DNA from: Pseudomonas sp. PDNC002
GTDB lineage: Bacteria; Pseudomonadota; Gammaproteobacteria; Pseudomonadales; Pseudomonadaceae
Direction of reading: 5' to 3'
Length of the DNA: 64,000 nt
Assembly: GCF_016919445.1 (NCBI RefSeq)
Contig: NZ_CP070356.1
Location: 2,884,001 to 2,948,000, forward strand
Shown here: positions 1 through 13,237 of the stretch, one piece after another
Position numbering within the stretch: position 1 is the stretch's first letter
Layout: each line of letters opens with the position of its first letter
Notes under the pieces: model-generated
Databases searched by the model: none
Told to the model about the DNA's origin: nothing
Seen by the model: only the letters and a program-made list of their open reading frames with translations
Made by a program: the position numbers and the translations under genes

Positions 1-1868
<1,868 letters not shown>

Positions 1869-1912
1869 GAATCGGCTCGATGCCTGCCGCGCGCAGCACG
1901 GCAGGCCCTTGA

Positions 1913-3262
<1,350 letters not shown>

Positions 3263-3280
3263 CGCTAGTCTGGTACGGTG

Positions 3281-3304
3281 AAGGGGTGGCAGGAGCCACC
3301 CCTT
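3281..3304 (+). terminator. Hairpin after eno, possible weak terminator
   Basis: AAGGGGTGGC and GCCACCCCTT form a perfect 10-bp stem with an AGGA loop. The following T run is short (ttt), so it may attenuate or stabilise the eno transcript rather than fully terminate before ftsB. Confidence 0.55.
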
Positions 3305-3323
3305 TGCGTATGGAGCTTATGGT

Positions 3324-3608
3324 TTGAGGTTACGTAGCCCTTACTGGCTGTTCGTCGTGCTGATCCTGGCGCTGGCCGGTCTGCAGTATCGCCTGTGGGT
3401 CGGTGATGGCAGCCTGGCGCAGGTGCGCGACCTGCAGAAGCAGATCGCCGACCAGCAGGGCGAGAACGAGCGTTTGCTCGAGCGTAACCGCATACTCGAG
3501 GCCGAAGTGGCCGAGCTCAAGAAAGGCACCGAGACGGTCGAGGAACGTGCCCGCCACGAACTCGGCATGGTCAAGGACAAGGAAACCCTCTACCAGCTCG
3601 CGCAATGA
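3324..3608 (+). CDS. ftsB: Cell division protein FtsB
   Basis: Small bitopic divisome protein that joins FtsL and FtsQ at the septum. The 94 residues comprise a short cytoplasmic start (MRLRSPYW), one membrane helix at about residues 8-24 (LFVVLILALAGLQYRLW) and a periplasmic coiled coil from about 30 to 75 with LQKQIADQ and ERNRILEAEVAELKK heptads. I chose the TTG at 3324, which follows tatggagc and gives the family N-terminus. It overlaps ispD by 4 bases (ATGA), implying coupled translation. Confidence 0.95.
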   Translation: MRLRSPYWLFVVLILALAGLQYRLWVGDGSLAQVRDLQKQIADQQGENERLLERNRILEAEVAELKKGTETVEERARHELGMVKDKETLYQLAQ

Positions 3609-4303
3609 CCACTTCCGCCTTCTGGGCCGTGATTCCGGCCGCCGGCATCGGTTCGCGGATGCGCGCCGATCGCCCCAAGCAATACCTCGACCTCGCTGGT
3701 CGCAGCATTCTCGAACGTACGCTCGACTGCTTCCTCGGCCATTCCCGTCTGAAAGGGTTGGTGGTCTGCCTGGCCGCCGATGATCCCTGGTGGCCGACCC
3801 TGCCCAGCGCTTCCAATGAATTGATCCAGCGTGCCGACGGTGGCCGCGAGCGCGCCGACTCGGTGCTCAATGGCCTGCTGCGCCTGGCCGAGCTGGGCGC
3901 TACGCCGGATGACTGGGTGCTGGTGCATGACGCCGCCCGGCCGAACCTGGCGCGCGCCGATCTGGATCGCTTACTGGACGAGTTGGAGTTCGACGCTGTG
4001 GGCGGCCTGCTCGGCGTGCCTGCGCGGGATACCTTGAAGCGCGTGGGCGCTGATGGCCGTGTAGTCGAAACCATCGACCGCAGCGTGGTCTGGCAGGCCT
4101 ATACCCCGCAGATGTTCCGCCTCGGCGCGTTGCATCGCGCACTCGCGGATGCGCTGGTGGCCGATGCGGCCATCACTGACGAGGCGTCTGCCATGGAGTG
4201 GGCGGGCTATGCGCCGCGCATGGTGGAAGGGCGGGCGGACAACATCAAGGTCACCACCCCGGAAGACCTGCAGCGCCTGCAGCGTAACTTCGCCAAGCAC
4301 TGA
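3605..4303 (+). CDS. ispD: 2-C-methyl-D-erythritol 4-phosphate cytidylyltransferase
   Basis: Second committed enzyme of the methylerythritol phosphate route to isoprenoids: transfers CMP from CTP to MEP. At 232 residues it has the normal size. The nucleotide-binding signature PAAGIGSRM with the following RPKQYL is at residues 11-27, VHDAARP near residue 103 and the ribose/cytidine contact region around DRSVVWQAYTPQ near residue 158. Its ATG overlaps the ftsB stop. The pathway partner ispF lies 5 kb downstream, at 9280, separated by the yedEF and formaldehyde genes. Confidence 0.96.
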   Translation: MTTSAFWAVIPAAGIGSRMRADRPKQYLDLAGRSILERTLDCFLGHSRLKGLVVCLAADDPWWPTLPSASNELIQRADGGRERADSVLNGLLRLAELGATPDDWVLVHDAARPNLARADLDRLLDELEFDAVGGLLGVPARDTLKRVGADGRVVETIDRSVVWQAYTPQMFRLGALHRALADALVADAAITDEASAMEWAGYAPRMVEGRADNIKVTTPEDLQRLQRNFAKH

Positions 4304-4375
4304 GCGCTCCTCCAGCCTGCGCCCCGGCCGAGCCTTGGGAGCAGTTATCTTTCCGGAGGTCCGTGTCGATGCTTT

Positions 4376-4487
4376 CCCCTCATCTCAGCCCTCTCCCGGA
4401 GGGGAAGGGGGCAGATCGTGCCGACTGACGCAATGGTTTCACCCTGCTCAGAACCGTCCCCTCTCCCGCTTGCGGGAGAGGGGCTTT
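4376..4487. repeat. Intergenic inverted-repeat element, copy A
   Basis: About 110 bp bounded by CCCTCTCCCGGAGGGG and CCCTCTCCCGCTTGCGGGAGAGGG segments, with the internal core GCCGACTGACGCAATGGTTT at 4420-4439. The same core and arms recur at 31461-31590 (inverted), 44645-44770 and, without the core, at 48353-48526. It contains no open frame of its own and is probably a nonautonomous, mobile or hairpin-forming repeat. Confidence 0.7.
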
Positions 4488-4494
4488 TGACTTT

Positions 4495-4566
4495 GTAGGA
4501 GCGGACTCCGTCCGCGATGGGTTCGAAGCGCGCCGGAAGCCGATCGCGGACGGAGTCCGCTCCTAC
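4495..4566. repeat. REP pair (perfect 24-bp inverted arms)
   Basis: GTAGGAGCGGACTCCGTCCG (plus CGAT) at 4495-4518 is exactly mirrored at 4543-4566, with a 24-base spacer. This is the Pseudomonas-type REP/REPIN architecture, and similar GTAGGAGCGGA pairs occur at 26849-26979 and 29308-29398. It lies between the convergent ends of ispD and yedF and could also act as a bidirectional terminator or mRNA-stability hairpin. Confidence 0.8.
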
Positions 4567-4576
4567 AAAAGTAGCC

Positions 4577-4825
4577 TCAGCCCAGCAGCGGTACTTCGAT
4601 CAGGAAGCGGAACAGCGCCCCATGCTGCTCCACCGCCAGGCAGTGATAGCCGTGGCGCTTGGTGTCTTCCGGAATGCCATGCACCGACTGCGAACAGTCG
4701 GTGATCACCTCCAGCAGATCGCCCGGCTTGAGCGTCTCCAGGGTTTCCAGGGTGGCGAGGGCGTTGTACGGGCAATGTTCGCCGCGCAGATCAAGCGACA
4801 GCGTCGGCGTCTTGGTTTCGGACAT
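4577..4825 (-). CDS. yedF: TusA/SirA-family sulfur carrier, YedF-like
   Basis: Small cytoplasmic protein of the TusA fold (82 residues), the family that shuttles persulfide sulfur or selenium on a conserved cysteine. Residues 12-27 hold LDLRGEHCPYNALATL, with the key Cys18. YedF proteins normally read CPYP; here the second proline is Asn21. The DCSQSVHGIP segment at about 43-52 is typical of YedF rather than TusA. The start overlaps the end of yedE by 35 bases, so the two are translated as a unit. A role with YedE in selenium or sulfur supply is inferred from the pairing. Confidence 0.85.
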   Translation of the reverse strand: MSETKTPTLSLDLRGEHCPYNALATLETLETLKPGDLLEVITDCSQSVHGIPEDTKRHGYHCLAVEQHGALFRFLIEVPLLG

Positions 4826-6017
4826 CGTTGGCTTTCCGTTTACGAGTGAAGCGTTGCGCGTTGAGTTGAACCAGCAGCATGCACAGCGCGAGGCCGGCGA
4901 AGGTGATCAGCAGCCCGCCGCCGGGGCCGAACTCCTGCAGCAGGTTGAGCTTGGGATAGGGCAGGGCGAGGCTGGTGCCGAGCTGGTCCCAGAACACCGC
5001 GACCAGGGTTCCGCCGATCACGTTGCCGACGCCGACTACCCAGAAGTGCACCTGGCCTTCCATCGATCGGTACATCCAGCCGGTCTCGCAGCCGCCGGCC
5101 AGCACGATGCCGATACCAAACAGCACACCGCCGATCACGGCGTTCGGACCCATCCAGAAGATCTTCGGCGGCAAGCCGTTGTGGATCGCCGCGAAGGTGC
5201 CGACGCAGGCGGCCGCCATGCCGAGCAGGATGCCGAACGCGGCCTGGGTCCTGCCGGTGGTCCAGAGGTCACGGGCGGCGCTGGTGAAGCAGATCTGTGC
5301 GCGCTCGATCAGGCCGCCGAACAACAGGCCGAACAGGCAGGCCATGCCCAACACCAGTGAGACCTCAAAGCGCCAGGCGGCGAAGAGTGCTGCGATCGCC
5401 AACACGCCCATGCCCAGCCGCCATTGCAGTTTGGCGCGGCGGGCCAAGGCTTCGGCACTGGGCAAGGTGGCAGCCTTGCCGCCGACTTTCAGTGGAATAC
5501 GCAGGAAGGGAAGCAGGCTGATCTTCACGCCGAACCAGGCACCGATCACCGTGGAAAACATGAAGGCCCAGGCGTGCGCCGAGAACATCGGGATGCCGGT
5601 GAAGAATGCGGCGAGGTTGCAGCCCATGGCCAGGCGCGCGCCGAAACCGGCGATCACGCCACCGATCAGGCCCTGCAACAGGCGCCGCTTGCTGGTCGGC
5701 CAGCGCAGGCTGACGTTGCCGGCCCAGAGCGCACAGACCAGCGCGCCGAGGAACATGCCGATGATCATCACACCATCGACGCGGTCCAGTGGCGTGCCCT
5801 GTAGGCCGATGATCTTGAAGTAGCTCCACTCTTGCGGCTGCAGGCCGAACCAGGACAGCACATGGCCGCCCCAGCGAGTGAACTCGCCGGTGACCGCCCA
5901 GAAGGTACCGGTCATTGCGAAGTAGTAGGCGGACGCGACGCCCAGTGCGATCAGGGTCGGCAGTGGCGACCAGAAGCGCAGCAGGTAGCGTTCGCGGAAG
6001 GCGGAGAGGGCGGACAT
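4791..6017 (-). CDS. yedE: YedE/FdhT-like membrane transporter (YeeE/YedE family)
   Basis: A 408-residue polytopic inner-membrane protein with two YeeE/YedE repeats. Each half carries a cysteine in a conserved setting: Cys133 in ARLAMGCNLAAF and Cys310 in LAGGCETGWM, plus Cys243 in RAQICF. The related thiosulfate transporter TsuA passes substrate along conserved cysteines; the longer YedE/FdhT branch is linked to selenium metabolism. Length and the TGWMYRSMEGQ segment favour YedE/FdhT. The gene overlaps yedF, which encodes the likely cytoplasmic acceptor. Substrate (selenium compound or thiosulfate) cannot be decided from sequence. Confidence 0.8.
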   Translation of the reverse strand: MSALSAFRERYLLRFWSPLPTLIALGVASAYYFAMTGTFWAVTGEFTRWGGHVLSWFGLQPQEWSYFKIIGLQGTPLDRVDGVMIIGMFLGALVCALWAGNVSLRWPTSKRRLLQGLIGGVIAGFGARLAMGCNLAAFFTGIPMFSAHAWAFMFSTVIGAWFGVKISLLPFLRIPLKVGGKAATLPSAEALARRAKLQWRLGMGVLAIAALFAAWRFEVSLVLGMACLFGLLFGGLIERAQICFTSAARDLWTTGRTQAAFGILLGMAAACVGTFAAIHNGLPPKIFWMGPNAVIGGVLFGIGIVLAGGCETGWMYRSMEGQVHFWVVGVGNVIGGTLVAVFWDQLGTSLALPYPKLNLLQEFGPGGGLLITFAGLALCMLLVQLNAQRFTRKRKANDVRNQDADAVA

Positions 6018-6106
6018 GGCGTCTTCCTTGAAACAGGCACTTACGAACCGCCCATTCTAGCTGACCCTGCCGATCTTCAATTGCCGCAGGGCAAGTGGGA
6101 AACCTC

Positions 6107-6991
6107 TTACATTGGCTGCAATTGCTGTAGCCCGTCCTTCAGGTGGTCGACCAGTTGGCGCACCTTTGGCGAGAGGTGTCTCTGCTGCGGATACAATGCC
6201 CAGACCCCGGTGTTGGGGGGCTGATGGGCATCCAGAAGGGAGATCAGCCTTCCGCTGCGCAGATGTTCGAGTACGTAGTAGTCCGGTAACTGGCACAAAC
6301 CAAAGCCACGCAGCGCCGCGTCGAGCACCGCCTGGCCGCTGTTGCAGCGCCAATTGCCCTGCACGCGGTGCTGGGTTTCGCGGCCCTCTTCGAGGAAGCT
6401 CCACTGGTCGCTGCTGCCAACCAAACAGTTGTAGTGCGCCAGATCCGCGGGACTCTGTGGCGCCCCGTGGCGAGCGAGGTAGTCCGGCGTGGCGCACAGG
6501 TACATCACCCGGGGTGCCAGACGCGTCGCTACCAGCCGAGAATCGCTCAGCCGACCCAGGCGGATGGCGAGATCGAAGCCTTCATGGAACAGGTCCAGTT
6601 GGCGATTGGACAGCTCGATTTCCACCCTTAGTTGCGGAAACTGCGCCATGAACTCGTTCACCAGCGGCACCACGAAGCGCTCGCCATAGGCCACCGCGCA
6701 GGTCATCCGCAGCAGGCCCTTGGGTTCGGCGGACAGGTCGCTGACGGCGCGCAGCGCTTCCTCGCGCGCATCCTGCAGGCGGCGACAGTGCTGCAGGAAA
6801 GTCTGCCCGGCTTCGCTCAGCGTTACCTTGCGCGTGTTGCGGTAGAGCAGGCGGGTCTGCAGGCGTTCCTCCAGGCGAGCCACCTGGCGGCTGACATGGG
6901 ACGACGAGACTCCAAGGCGTTCGGCGGCGGCAGTGAACTGCCCGGTTTCGGCGACGGCGACGAATTCGTCCAGCCCTTCCCAGCGGTGCAT
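6107..6991 (-). CDS. gfnR: LysR-type regulator, GfnR-like (formaldehyde detoxification)
   Basis: A 294-residue LysR-type transcription factor: N-terminal winged helix-turn-helix at about residues 1-60 (FTAAAERLGVSSSHVSRQVARLE) and a periplasmic-binding-like effector domain after a linker helix. It is divergent from adhC-fghA, with 214 bases between start codons. In P. aeruginosa the LysR gene in this position is GfnR, an activator of glutathione-dependent formaldehyde removal; the identification rests on that context and on family. A perfect 9-bp dyad at 7009-7032, 17 bases before its start codon, is a probable binding and autoregulation site. Confidence 0.8.
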   Translation of the reverse strand: MHRWEGLDEFVAVAETGQFTAAAERLGVSSSHVSRQVARLEERLQTRLLYRNTRKVTLSEAGQTFLQHCRRLQDAREEALRAVSDLSAEPKGLLRMTCAVAYGERFVVPLVNEFMAQFPQLRVEIELSNRQLDLFHEGFDLAIRLGRLSDSRLVATRLAPRVMYLCATPDYLARHGAPQSPADLAHYNCLVGSSDQWSFLEEGRETQHRVQGNWRCNSGQAVLDAALRGFGLCQLPDYYVLEHLRSGRLISLLDAHQPPNTGVWALYPQQRHLSPKVRQLVDHLKDGLQQLQPM

Positions 6992-7008
6992 CTGGATTGT
7001 CCCTGTAT

Positions 7009-7032
7009 GGCAATAATGTTTTGATTATTGCC
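7009..7032. promoter_or_regulatory. Perfect dyad in gfnR-adhC intergenic region, candidate LysR operator
   Basis: GGCAATAAT and ATTATTGCC are exact 9-bp arms around a 6-base centre. The site contains the T-N11-A type symmetry expected for LysR proteins and sits close to the gfnR start, where binding could both activate adhC and repress gfnR. A partial repeat (TGATTATTCCC) follows at 7033. Confidence 0.65.
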
Positions 7033-7046
7033 TGATTATTCCCTGA

Positions 7047-8318
<1,272 letters not shown>

Positions 8319-8324
8319 TCGCAT

Positions 8325-8348
8325 CGCCGGGGCCTTTCGGCCCCGGCG
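8325..8348 (+). other. Intercistronic hairpin between adhC and fghA
   Basis: CGCCGGGGCC and GGCCCCGGCG form a perfect 10-bp stem with a TTTC loop, without a following T run. It probably modulates relative adhC/fghA mRNA stability rather than terminating; fghA has its own strong ribosome binding site (aaaggaggg) just after it. Confidence 0.55.
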
Positions 8349-8368
8349 TCACAGGAAAGGAGGGTTTC

Positions 8369-9220
8369 ATGACGGATTCCATCGAACTGATCAGCAGCCA
8401 GAAGAGCTTTGGCGGTTGGCACCAACGCTATCGCCATCGCTCCGAAACCCTCGGCTGCGACATGGTTTTCGCGGTCTACCTGCCGCCGCAAGCCGAGCCC
8501 GAGGCGGGTCTGCCAGTGCTGTACTGGCTGTCCGGCCTGACCTGCACCGACGAAAATTTCATGCAGAAAGCCGGCGCCCAGCGCATGGCGGCCGAACTCG
8601 GTCTTGTGATCGTGGCGCCGGACACCAGTCCGCGTGGCCCCGAGGTGCCCGGTGATCCGGATGGCGCCTGGGATTTCGGCCTGGGGGCGGGGTTCTATGT
8701 AAACGCTACCCAGGAGCCCTGGGCACGCCACTACCGGATGCACGACTACGTGGTACAGGAGTTGCCGGCGCTGATCGAGGCGAATTTCCCGGTTTCCCAG
8801 AAGCGCGGCATCAGCGGACACTCCATGGGAGGCCATGGTGCGCTGGTCTGCGCCTTGCGCAATCCGGGGCGCTACCTGTCGCTGTCGGCATTCGCACCCA
8901 TCACCCACCCGAGCGATTGTCCCTGGGGACAGAAGGCGCTGGGCCGCTTCCTCGGCGAAGACCCCGCGGCGTGGCGCGAGTGGGACGCGGTGGAATTGCT
9001 GGCCGATGCCAGCGAGCGCCTGCCCATCCTGGTGGACCAGGGCGACCGCGACGACTTCCTCGCTGTGCAACTCAAGCCCGACGCCTTGCGCGAAGCGGCA
9101 GCCGCGGCCGGCCATCCATTGGAGCTACGCCTGCAGCCGGGGTACGACCACAGCTACTACTTCATCGCCAGCTTCATTGAGGATCACCTGCGCCATCACG
9201 CCGCGGCGCTGTGTGGCTGA
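8369..9220 (+). CDS. fghA: S-formylglutathione hydrolase
   Basis: Serine esterase that releases formate and glutathione from S-formylglutathione, the product of adhC. The 283-residue alpha/beta hydrolase has the nucleophile elbow SGHSMGGHG around residue 150, the oxyanion region [11 protein letters not shown] around residue 54, an acid in DQGDRDDF near 227 and the catalytic His in GYDHSYYF near 262. The gene lies 50 bases after adhC with a consensus Shine-Dalgarno (aaaggaggg). Together the pair forms the formaldehyde detoxification operon. Confidence 0.95.
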   Translation: MTDSIELISSQKSFGGWHQRYRHRSETLGCDMVFAVYLPPQAEPEAGLPVLYWLSGLTCTDENFMQKAGAQRMAAELGLVIVAPDTSPRGPEVPGDPDGAWDFGLGAGFYVNATQEPWARHYRMHDYVVQELPALIEANFPVSQKRGISGHSMGGHGALVCALRNPGRYLSLSAFAPITHPSDCPWGQKALGRFLGEDPAAWREWDAVELLADASERLPILVDQGDRDDFLAVQLKPDALREAAAAAGHPLELRLQPGYDHSYYFIASFIEDHLRHHAAALCG

Positions 9221-9250
9221 CACCCTGAGCGCGGTGATCCGGTAGAATCG

Positions 9251-9278
9251 ACGCCCTGACATCAACAGGGCGTTTTTT
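9251..9278 (+). terminator. Terminator-like hairpin directly before ispF
   Basis: ACGCCCTG and CAGGGCGT form an 8-bp stem followed by six T, ending one base before the ispF ATG at 9280. A TAGAAT hexamer at 9243-9248 looks like a -10 box, so the hairpin could lie inside the ispF leader as well as ending fghA transcription. Confidence 0.6.
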
Positions 9279-9279
9279 C

Positions 9280-9753
9280 ATGCGTATCGGACATGGTTAC
9301 GACGTGCACCGCTTCGGCGAGGGCGACTTCATCACCCTCGGCGGCGTGCGCATTCCCCACAAGTTCGGGCTCATCGCCCATTCCGACGGCGACGTACTCC
9401 TGCACGCTCTCTCCGATGCCCTGCTGGGCGCCTGCGCGCTGGGCGACATCGGCAAACACTTCCCCGACACCGACCCGCAGTTCAAGGGCGCCGACAGCCG
9501 CGCGCTGCTGCGTCACGTGCTGTCCCTGGTGGAGGCCAAGGGCTGGAAAGTGGAAAACGTCGACACCACCATCATTGCCCAGGCTCCCAAGATGGCCCCG
9601 CACATCCAGTCCATGCGCGAGACCATCGCCGCCGACCTCAAGGTCGAACTGGACCAGGTCAACGTCAAGGCGACCACCACCGAGAAACTCGGCTTCACCG
9701 GCCGTGAAGAGGGCATCGCGGTTCACGCCGTGGCCCTGCTGAGCCGCGCATGA
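9280..9753 (+). CDS. ispF: 2-C-methyl-D-erythritol 2,4-cyclodiphosphate synthase
   Basis: Cyclises CDP-methylerythritol phosphate in the MEP isoprenoid pathway, releasing CMP. Normal length at 157 residues. The zinc site residues are in GYDVHRF at residues 6-12 and the substrate loop in [19 protein letters not shown] at about 34-52; the C-terminal family signature [16 protein letters not shown] is present. The ATG has no visible Shine-Dalgarno, being preceded by the T run of a hairpin. It overlaps truD by 4 bases. Confidence 0.96.
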   Translation: MRIGHGYDVHRFGEGDFITLGGVRIPHKFGLIAHSDGDVLLHALSDALLGACALGDIGKHFPDTDPQFKGADSRALLRHVLSLVEAKGWKVENVDTTIIAQAPKMAPHIQSMRETIAADLKVELDQVNVKATTTEKLGFTGREEGIAVHAVALLSRA

Positions 9754-10808
9754 CCGAGCTGGAACTGCTGGGCCCGCGTGCCCATGGCGAACCCTGCGGG
9801 AGCGGTGTCCTCAAGGCCGTGGCCGAGGACTTCCAGGTCGACGAAGTGCTCGATATCCCGCTTTCCGGTGACGGTGAGCATCTGTGGCTGTGGGTGGAAA
9901 AGCGTGGGCTGAATACCGAGGAGGCCGCCCGCCGCCTGGCCCGCGCTGCGGGTGTGCCGGTGAAGATGATCAGCTACGCCGGCCTGAAAGACCGTCAGGC
10001 GCTGACCCGCCAGTGGTTCAGTCTGCACCTGCCGGGCAAGTCCGATCCGGACCTGGCCGCCGCCGAGGATGACACTCTGCGCATCCTCGAACGCAATCGT
10101 CACCGCCGCAAACTCCAGCGGGGCGCGCATTCGGCCAACGGCTTCACCTTGCGCCTGACCGAGCTGCAGGCGGATCGCGAGGCGCTCGAAGCGCGCCTGA
10201 AGGCCATCGTCGCCCAGGGCGTGCCGAACTACTTCGGCACCCAGCGCTTCGGCCATGACGGCGGCAACGTCTTTGATGCCCGTGGCTTTGCCGAGCGCGG
10301 CAAGCTGCCGGAACATCGCAACATGCGCTCGCGGATGCTGTCGGCCGCCCGCAGCTACATCTTCAATCAGGTGCTGGCTCGCCGCGTTGAGGACGGGACC
10401 TGGAACCAGGCGCAGGTCGGTGACCTGTTGGCGTTCACCGACAGCCGCAGCTTCTTCCCCGCTGGCGAAGCGGAATGCTCAGATCCGCGGCTTGCGGTGC
10501 TGGACCTGCACCCGACGGGGCCGATGTGGGGCGAGGGCGATTCACCGGCGACGAACTTGCCCGGAGACATCGAGCGCAGCGTACAGCAGGCCGAGATGGC
10601 GCTATGCCAGTGGCTCGCCAGTGCGGACATGGCGCACGAACGGCGCATTCTGCGCCTCCCCATCCCGGGCCTGACATGGCATTATCCCGCCCCTGACATT
10701 CTGCAACTGGAATTCGTCCTGCCGGCGGGCTGCTTCGCCACCGTGGTAGTGCGCGAGCTGATCGACCTCGTGCCGGCAGGGCAGACGGAAAGCCCATGCG
10801 CATATTGA
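9750..10808 (+). CDS. truD: tRNA pseudouridine(13) synthase
   Basis: Isomerises U13 of tRNA-Glu to pseudouridine. The 352-residue protein carries the TruD family signature with the catalytic aspartate in the [17 protein letters not shown] segment (about residues 72-88), [12 protein letters not shown] near 162-173 and the inserted TRUD domain before a C-terminal part ending the catalytic fold ([11 protein letters not shown]). Start codon overlaps the ispF stop (ATGA), and the 3' end overlaps surE by 13 bases, so ispF-truD-surE are translationally coupled. Confidence 0.95.
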   Translation: MTELELLGPRAHGEPCGSGVLKAVAEDFQVDEVLDIPLSGDGEHLWLWVEKRGLNTEEAARRLARAAGVPVKMISYAGLKDRQALTRQWFSLHLPGKSDPDLAAAEDDTLRILERNRHRRKLQRGAHSANGFTLRLTELQADREALEARLKAIVAQGVPNYFGTQRFGHDGGNVFDARGFAERGKLPEHRNMRSRMLSAARSYIFNQVLARRVEDGTWNQAQVGDLLAFTDSRSFFPAGEAECSDPRLAVLDLHPTGPMWGEGDSPATNLPGDIERSVQQAEMALCQWLASADMAHERRILRLPIPGLTWHYPAPDILQLEFVLPAGCFATVVVRELIDLVPAGQTESPCAY

Positions 10809-11554
10809 TTGCCAACGACGACGGGGTCACAGCACCCGGTATCGCCGCGCTTCACGACGCGCTGTCGGATTATGCCGACTGCATCGTGATCGCCCCGGAA
10901 GCCGATCGCAGCGGAGCGAGCAGTTCGCTCACGCTGGATCGGCCGCTGCATCCTCATCGCCTCGGCAATGGCTTCATCAGCCTCAACGGCACACCGACGG
11001 ACTGCGTGCACCTGGGCCTCAACGGCCTGCTGAAGGACGTGCCGGACATGGTCGTGTCGGGAATCAACCTGGGGGCAAACCTTGGTGACGACGTGCTCTA
11101 CTCGGGCACCGTGGCCGCGGCCCTGGAGGGGCGTTTCCTGTCACGCCCAGCCTTCGCCTTCTCGCTGTGCTCGCGCCTGACCGACAATTTGCCCACCGCG
11201 ATGCATTTCGCCCGCCTGCTGGTGGAGTCCCACGAGAAGCTCGCGCTGCCGCCGCGCACCGTGCTCAACGTGAACATCCCCAACCTGCCGCTGGAGCGCA
11301 TCAAGGGCATCCAGCTGACGCGCCTGGGACATCGTGCCCGCGCCAAACCGCCGGTCAAGGTGGTCAACCCGCGCGGCAAGGAAGGTTACTGGATTGCCGC
11401 CGCCGGCGATGCCGAAGATGGCGGGGAGGGCACCGATTTCCACGCCGTCATGCAGGGTTACGTGTCGATCACGCCGCTGCAGATGGACCGGACCTATCGA
11501 GAGGCGTTCAATGTCCTTGGCGACTGGCTCGGAGGGCTCGACCATGGCCAATGA
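10796..11554 (+). CDS. surE: 5'/3'-nucleotidase SurE
   Basis: Metal-dependent nucleoside monophosphate phosphatase, stationary-phase survival family. The 252-residue protein begins [11 protein letters not shown], with the metal-binding Asp8-Asp9, followed by SGASSSLT near residue 38 and [20 protein letters not shown] near 85-104, all SurE hallmarks. It overlaps truD at its start and is followed by pcm, the usual surE-pcm pairing before nlpD-rpoS in gammaproteobacteria. Confidence 0.95.
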   Translation: MRILIANDDGVTAPGIAALHDALSDYADCIVIAPEADRSGASSSLTLDRPLHPHRLGNGFISLNGTPTDCVHLGLNGLLKDVPDMVVSGINLGANLGDDVLYSGTVAAALEGRFLSRPAFAFSLCSRLTDNLPTAMHFARLLVESHEKLALPPRTVLNVNIPNLPLERIKGIQLTRLGHRARAKPPVKVVNPRGKEGYWIAAAGDAEDGGEGTDFHAVMQGYVSITPLQMDRTYREAFNVLGDWLGGLDHGQ

Positions 11555-11579
11555 ACTGTCGCGCCGCGGGGGGATTGGC

Positions 11580-12215
11580 ATGACCTCACAGCGAACCCGC
11601 GAGCGTCTGATCCAGCGGTTGTATGAAGAGGGCTTGTCCAACGCCCACGTGCTGGAAGTGATTCGCCGGACACCGCGCCACCTGTTCGTTGATGAGGCGT
11701 TGTCGCATCGTGCGTATGAAGACACGGCGCTGCCCATCGGCCATAACCAGACCATCTCGCAGCCCTTCATGGTGGCGCGGATGACGGAGCTCCTGCTGGC
11801 TGCCGGCCCGCTGGACAAGGTGTTGGAGATCGGAACGGGGTCTGGATATCAGACTGCGGTGCTTTCCCAGCTGGTGGAGCGGGTATTCTCCGTCGAGCGC
11901 ATCCAGGCGCTGCAGGATCGCGCCAAGGAGCGACTTGCGGAGCTAAATCTGAGAAATGTTGTCTTTCGTTGGGGCGACGGCTGGGAAGGCTGGCCTGCCC
12001 TGGCACCTTACAACGGCATCATTGTCACTGCTGCTGCCGCGGAAGTCCCACAAGCCCTGCAGGATCAGCTGGCGCCTGGTGGGCGGCTGGTGATTCCGGT
12101 CGGGAGCGGCGAAGTGCAGCAACTGATGCTGATCGTCCGCACCGAGGACGGTTTCCAACGCCAGGTGCTGGACTCCGTGCGCTTCGTGCCGCTGCTCAAT
12201 GGTCCGCTAGGCTGA
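11580..12215 (+). CDS. pcm: Protein-L-isoaspartate O-methyltransferase
   Basis: Repairs aged proteins by methylating isoaspartyl residues with S-adenosylmethionine. The 211-residue protein shows the PCMT substrate loop [19 protein letters not shown] (about residues 49-67) and the SAM-binding motif [13 protein letters not shown] (about 81-93). Two starts are possible: an ATG at 11544 would add 12 residues, but the one at 11580 matches the family N-terminus ([10 protein letters not shown]) and follows a ggggg stretch. Located in the surE-pcm-nlpD-rpoS block. Confidence 0.94.
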   Translation: MTSQRTRERLIQRLYEEGLSNAHVLEVIRRTPRHLFVDEALSHRAYEDTALPIGHNQTISQPFMVARMTELLLAAGPLDKVLEIGTGSGYQTAVLSQLVERVFSVERIQALQDRAKERLAELNLRNVVFRWGDGWEGWPALAPYNGIIVTAAAAEVPQALQDQLAPGGRLVIPVGSGEVQQLMLIVRTEDGFQRQVLDSVRFVPLLNGPLG

Positions 12216-12290
12216 AAGCGAAGCGCTAACGGCGACGGATAGACTACCGGCCAGTGAGGCTGGATGTAATTTCATGGATAAGGGGGATGG

Positions 12291-13142
12291 GTGAGCTTGT
12301 CAGCGACCCTGCATCAACGGAACTGGATCAAGGGCCTGGGCCACATCATGGTGACTGTTGCCGTTTGCTCTCTGCTGGCGGCCTGCTCATCGACTTCTCG
12401 TGGCGGCGCCACAGTCGTCGACCGCAATGCGGCTGCGAGCAAGCCTGCAACCACCAGCGGCCAGTACGTGGTGCGTCGAGGTGACACCCTGTACTCCATC
12501 GCCTTCCGCTATGGCTGGGACTGGAAAGCCCTGGCTGCGCGCAACAACATCCCAGCGCCCTATACCATTCGCCCGGGACAATCGATCCGTTTTGACGGTG
12601 GCCCTTCCTCTGCGCCATCCGTCGCCAAAAATACAACGCCTGTCGCGCCGGTAATCGTCAACAAACCGGCTACAACTCCTGCTGCCGCCAGTAAACCGAC
12701 TACCACTTCGCCTGCACCCATCGCCCAGGCCCCCGCCAGCAGCGCAACTCCGGCTGTGTCGGGAGGTGCCGTGGGTGGGTGGATATGGCCCACCAACGGC
12801 ACCCTGATTGGGCGTTTTGCATCAAACGGCAGTTTGAATAAAGGGATTGATATAGCCGGGCAATTGGGCCAGCCTGTCCTGGCTGCGTCTAATGGCACGG
12901 TGGTGTACGCCGGTAGTGGTTTGCGGGGCTACGGCGAACTCGTGATCATTAAGCACAGCGATACCTACGTGAGCGCCTACGGTCACAACCGCAGGTTGCT
13001 GGTGCGGGAAGGGCAACAGGTCAAAGTCGGGCAGAACATTGCCGAGATGGGCTCCACAGGGACTGACCGGGTGAAGCTGCACTTCGAGATTCGCCGCCAG
13101 GGTAAACCTGTAGATCCGCTGCAATACCTGCCAAGTCGTTGA
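12291..13142 (+). CDS. nlpD: NlpD-type lipoprotein, LysM and degenerate M23 domains
   Basis: Outer-membrane lipoprotein that in enterobacteria activates the amidase AmiC at the septum. The 283-residue protein starts at a GTG preceded by aaggggga, has a signal segment and lipobox LLAAC at about residues 25-29, a LysM peptidoglycan-binding domain (YVVRRGDTLYSIA...RPGQSI, about 57-100), a long Ala/Pro/Thr-rich linker, and a C-terminal LytM/M23 domain. The zinc ligands are not conserved: the usual H-x-G-x-D is NKGID and the last H-x-H is KLH, so it should be a non-catalytic activator. The rpoS promoter normally lies within this gene. Confidence 0.93.
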   Translation: MSLSATLHQRNWIKGLGHIMVTVAVCSLLAACSSTSRGGATVVDRNAAASKPATTSGQYVVRRGDTLYSIAFRYGWDWKALAARNNIPAPYTIRPGQSIRFDGGPSSAPSVAKNTTPVAPVIVNKPATTPAAASKPTTTSPAPIAQAPASSATPAVSGGAVGGWIWPTNGTLIGRFASNGSLNKGIDIAGQLGQPVLAASNGTVVYAGSGLRGYGELVIIKHSDTYVSAYGHNRRLLVREGQQVKVGQNIAEMGSTGTDRVKLHFEIRRQGKPVDPLQYLPSR

Positions 13143-13237
13143 CGCTAGCTGTTCCCCTGCGTGGGTGAGCGGGCCTCGGTGTCCTAAGGATAAGGACGCA
13201 CCTGGGCTTGTTGTCGAACTCAGCAAGGGATAACGAC

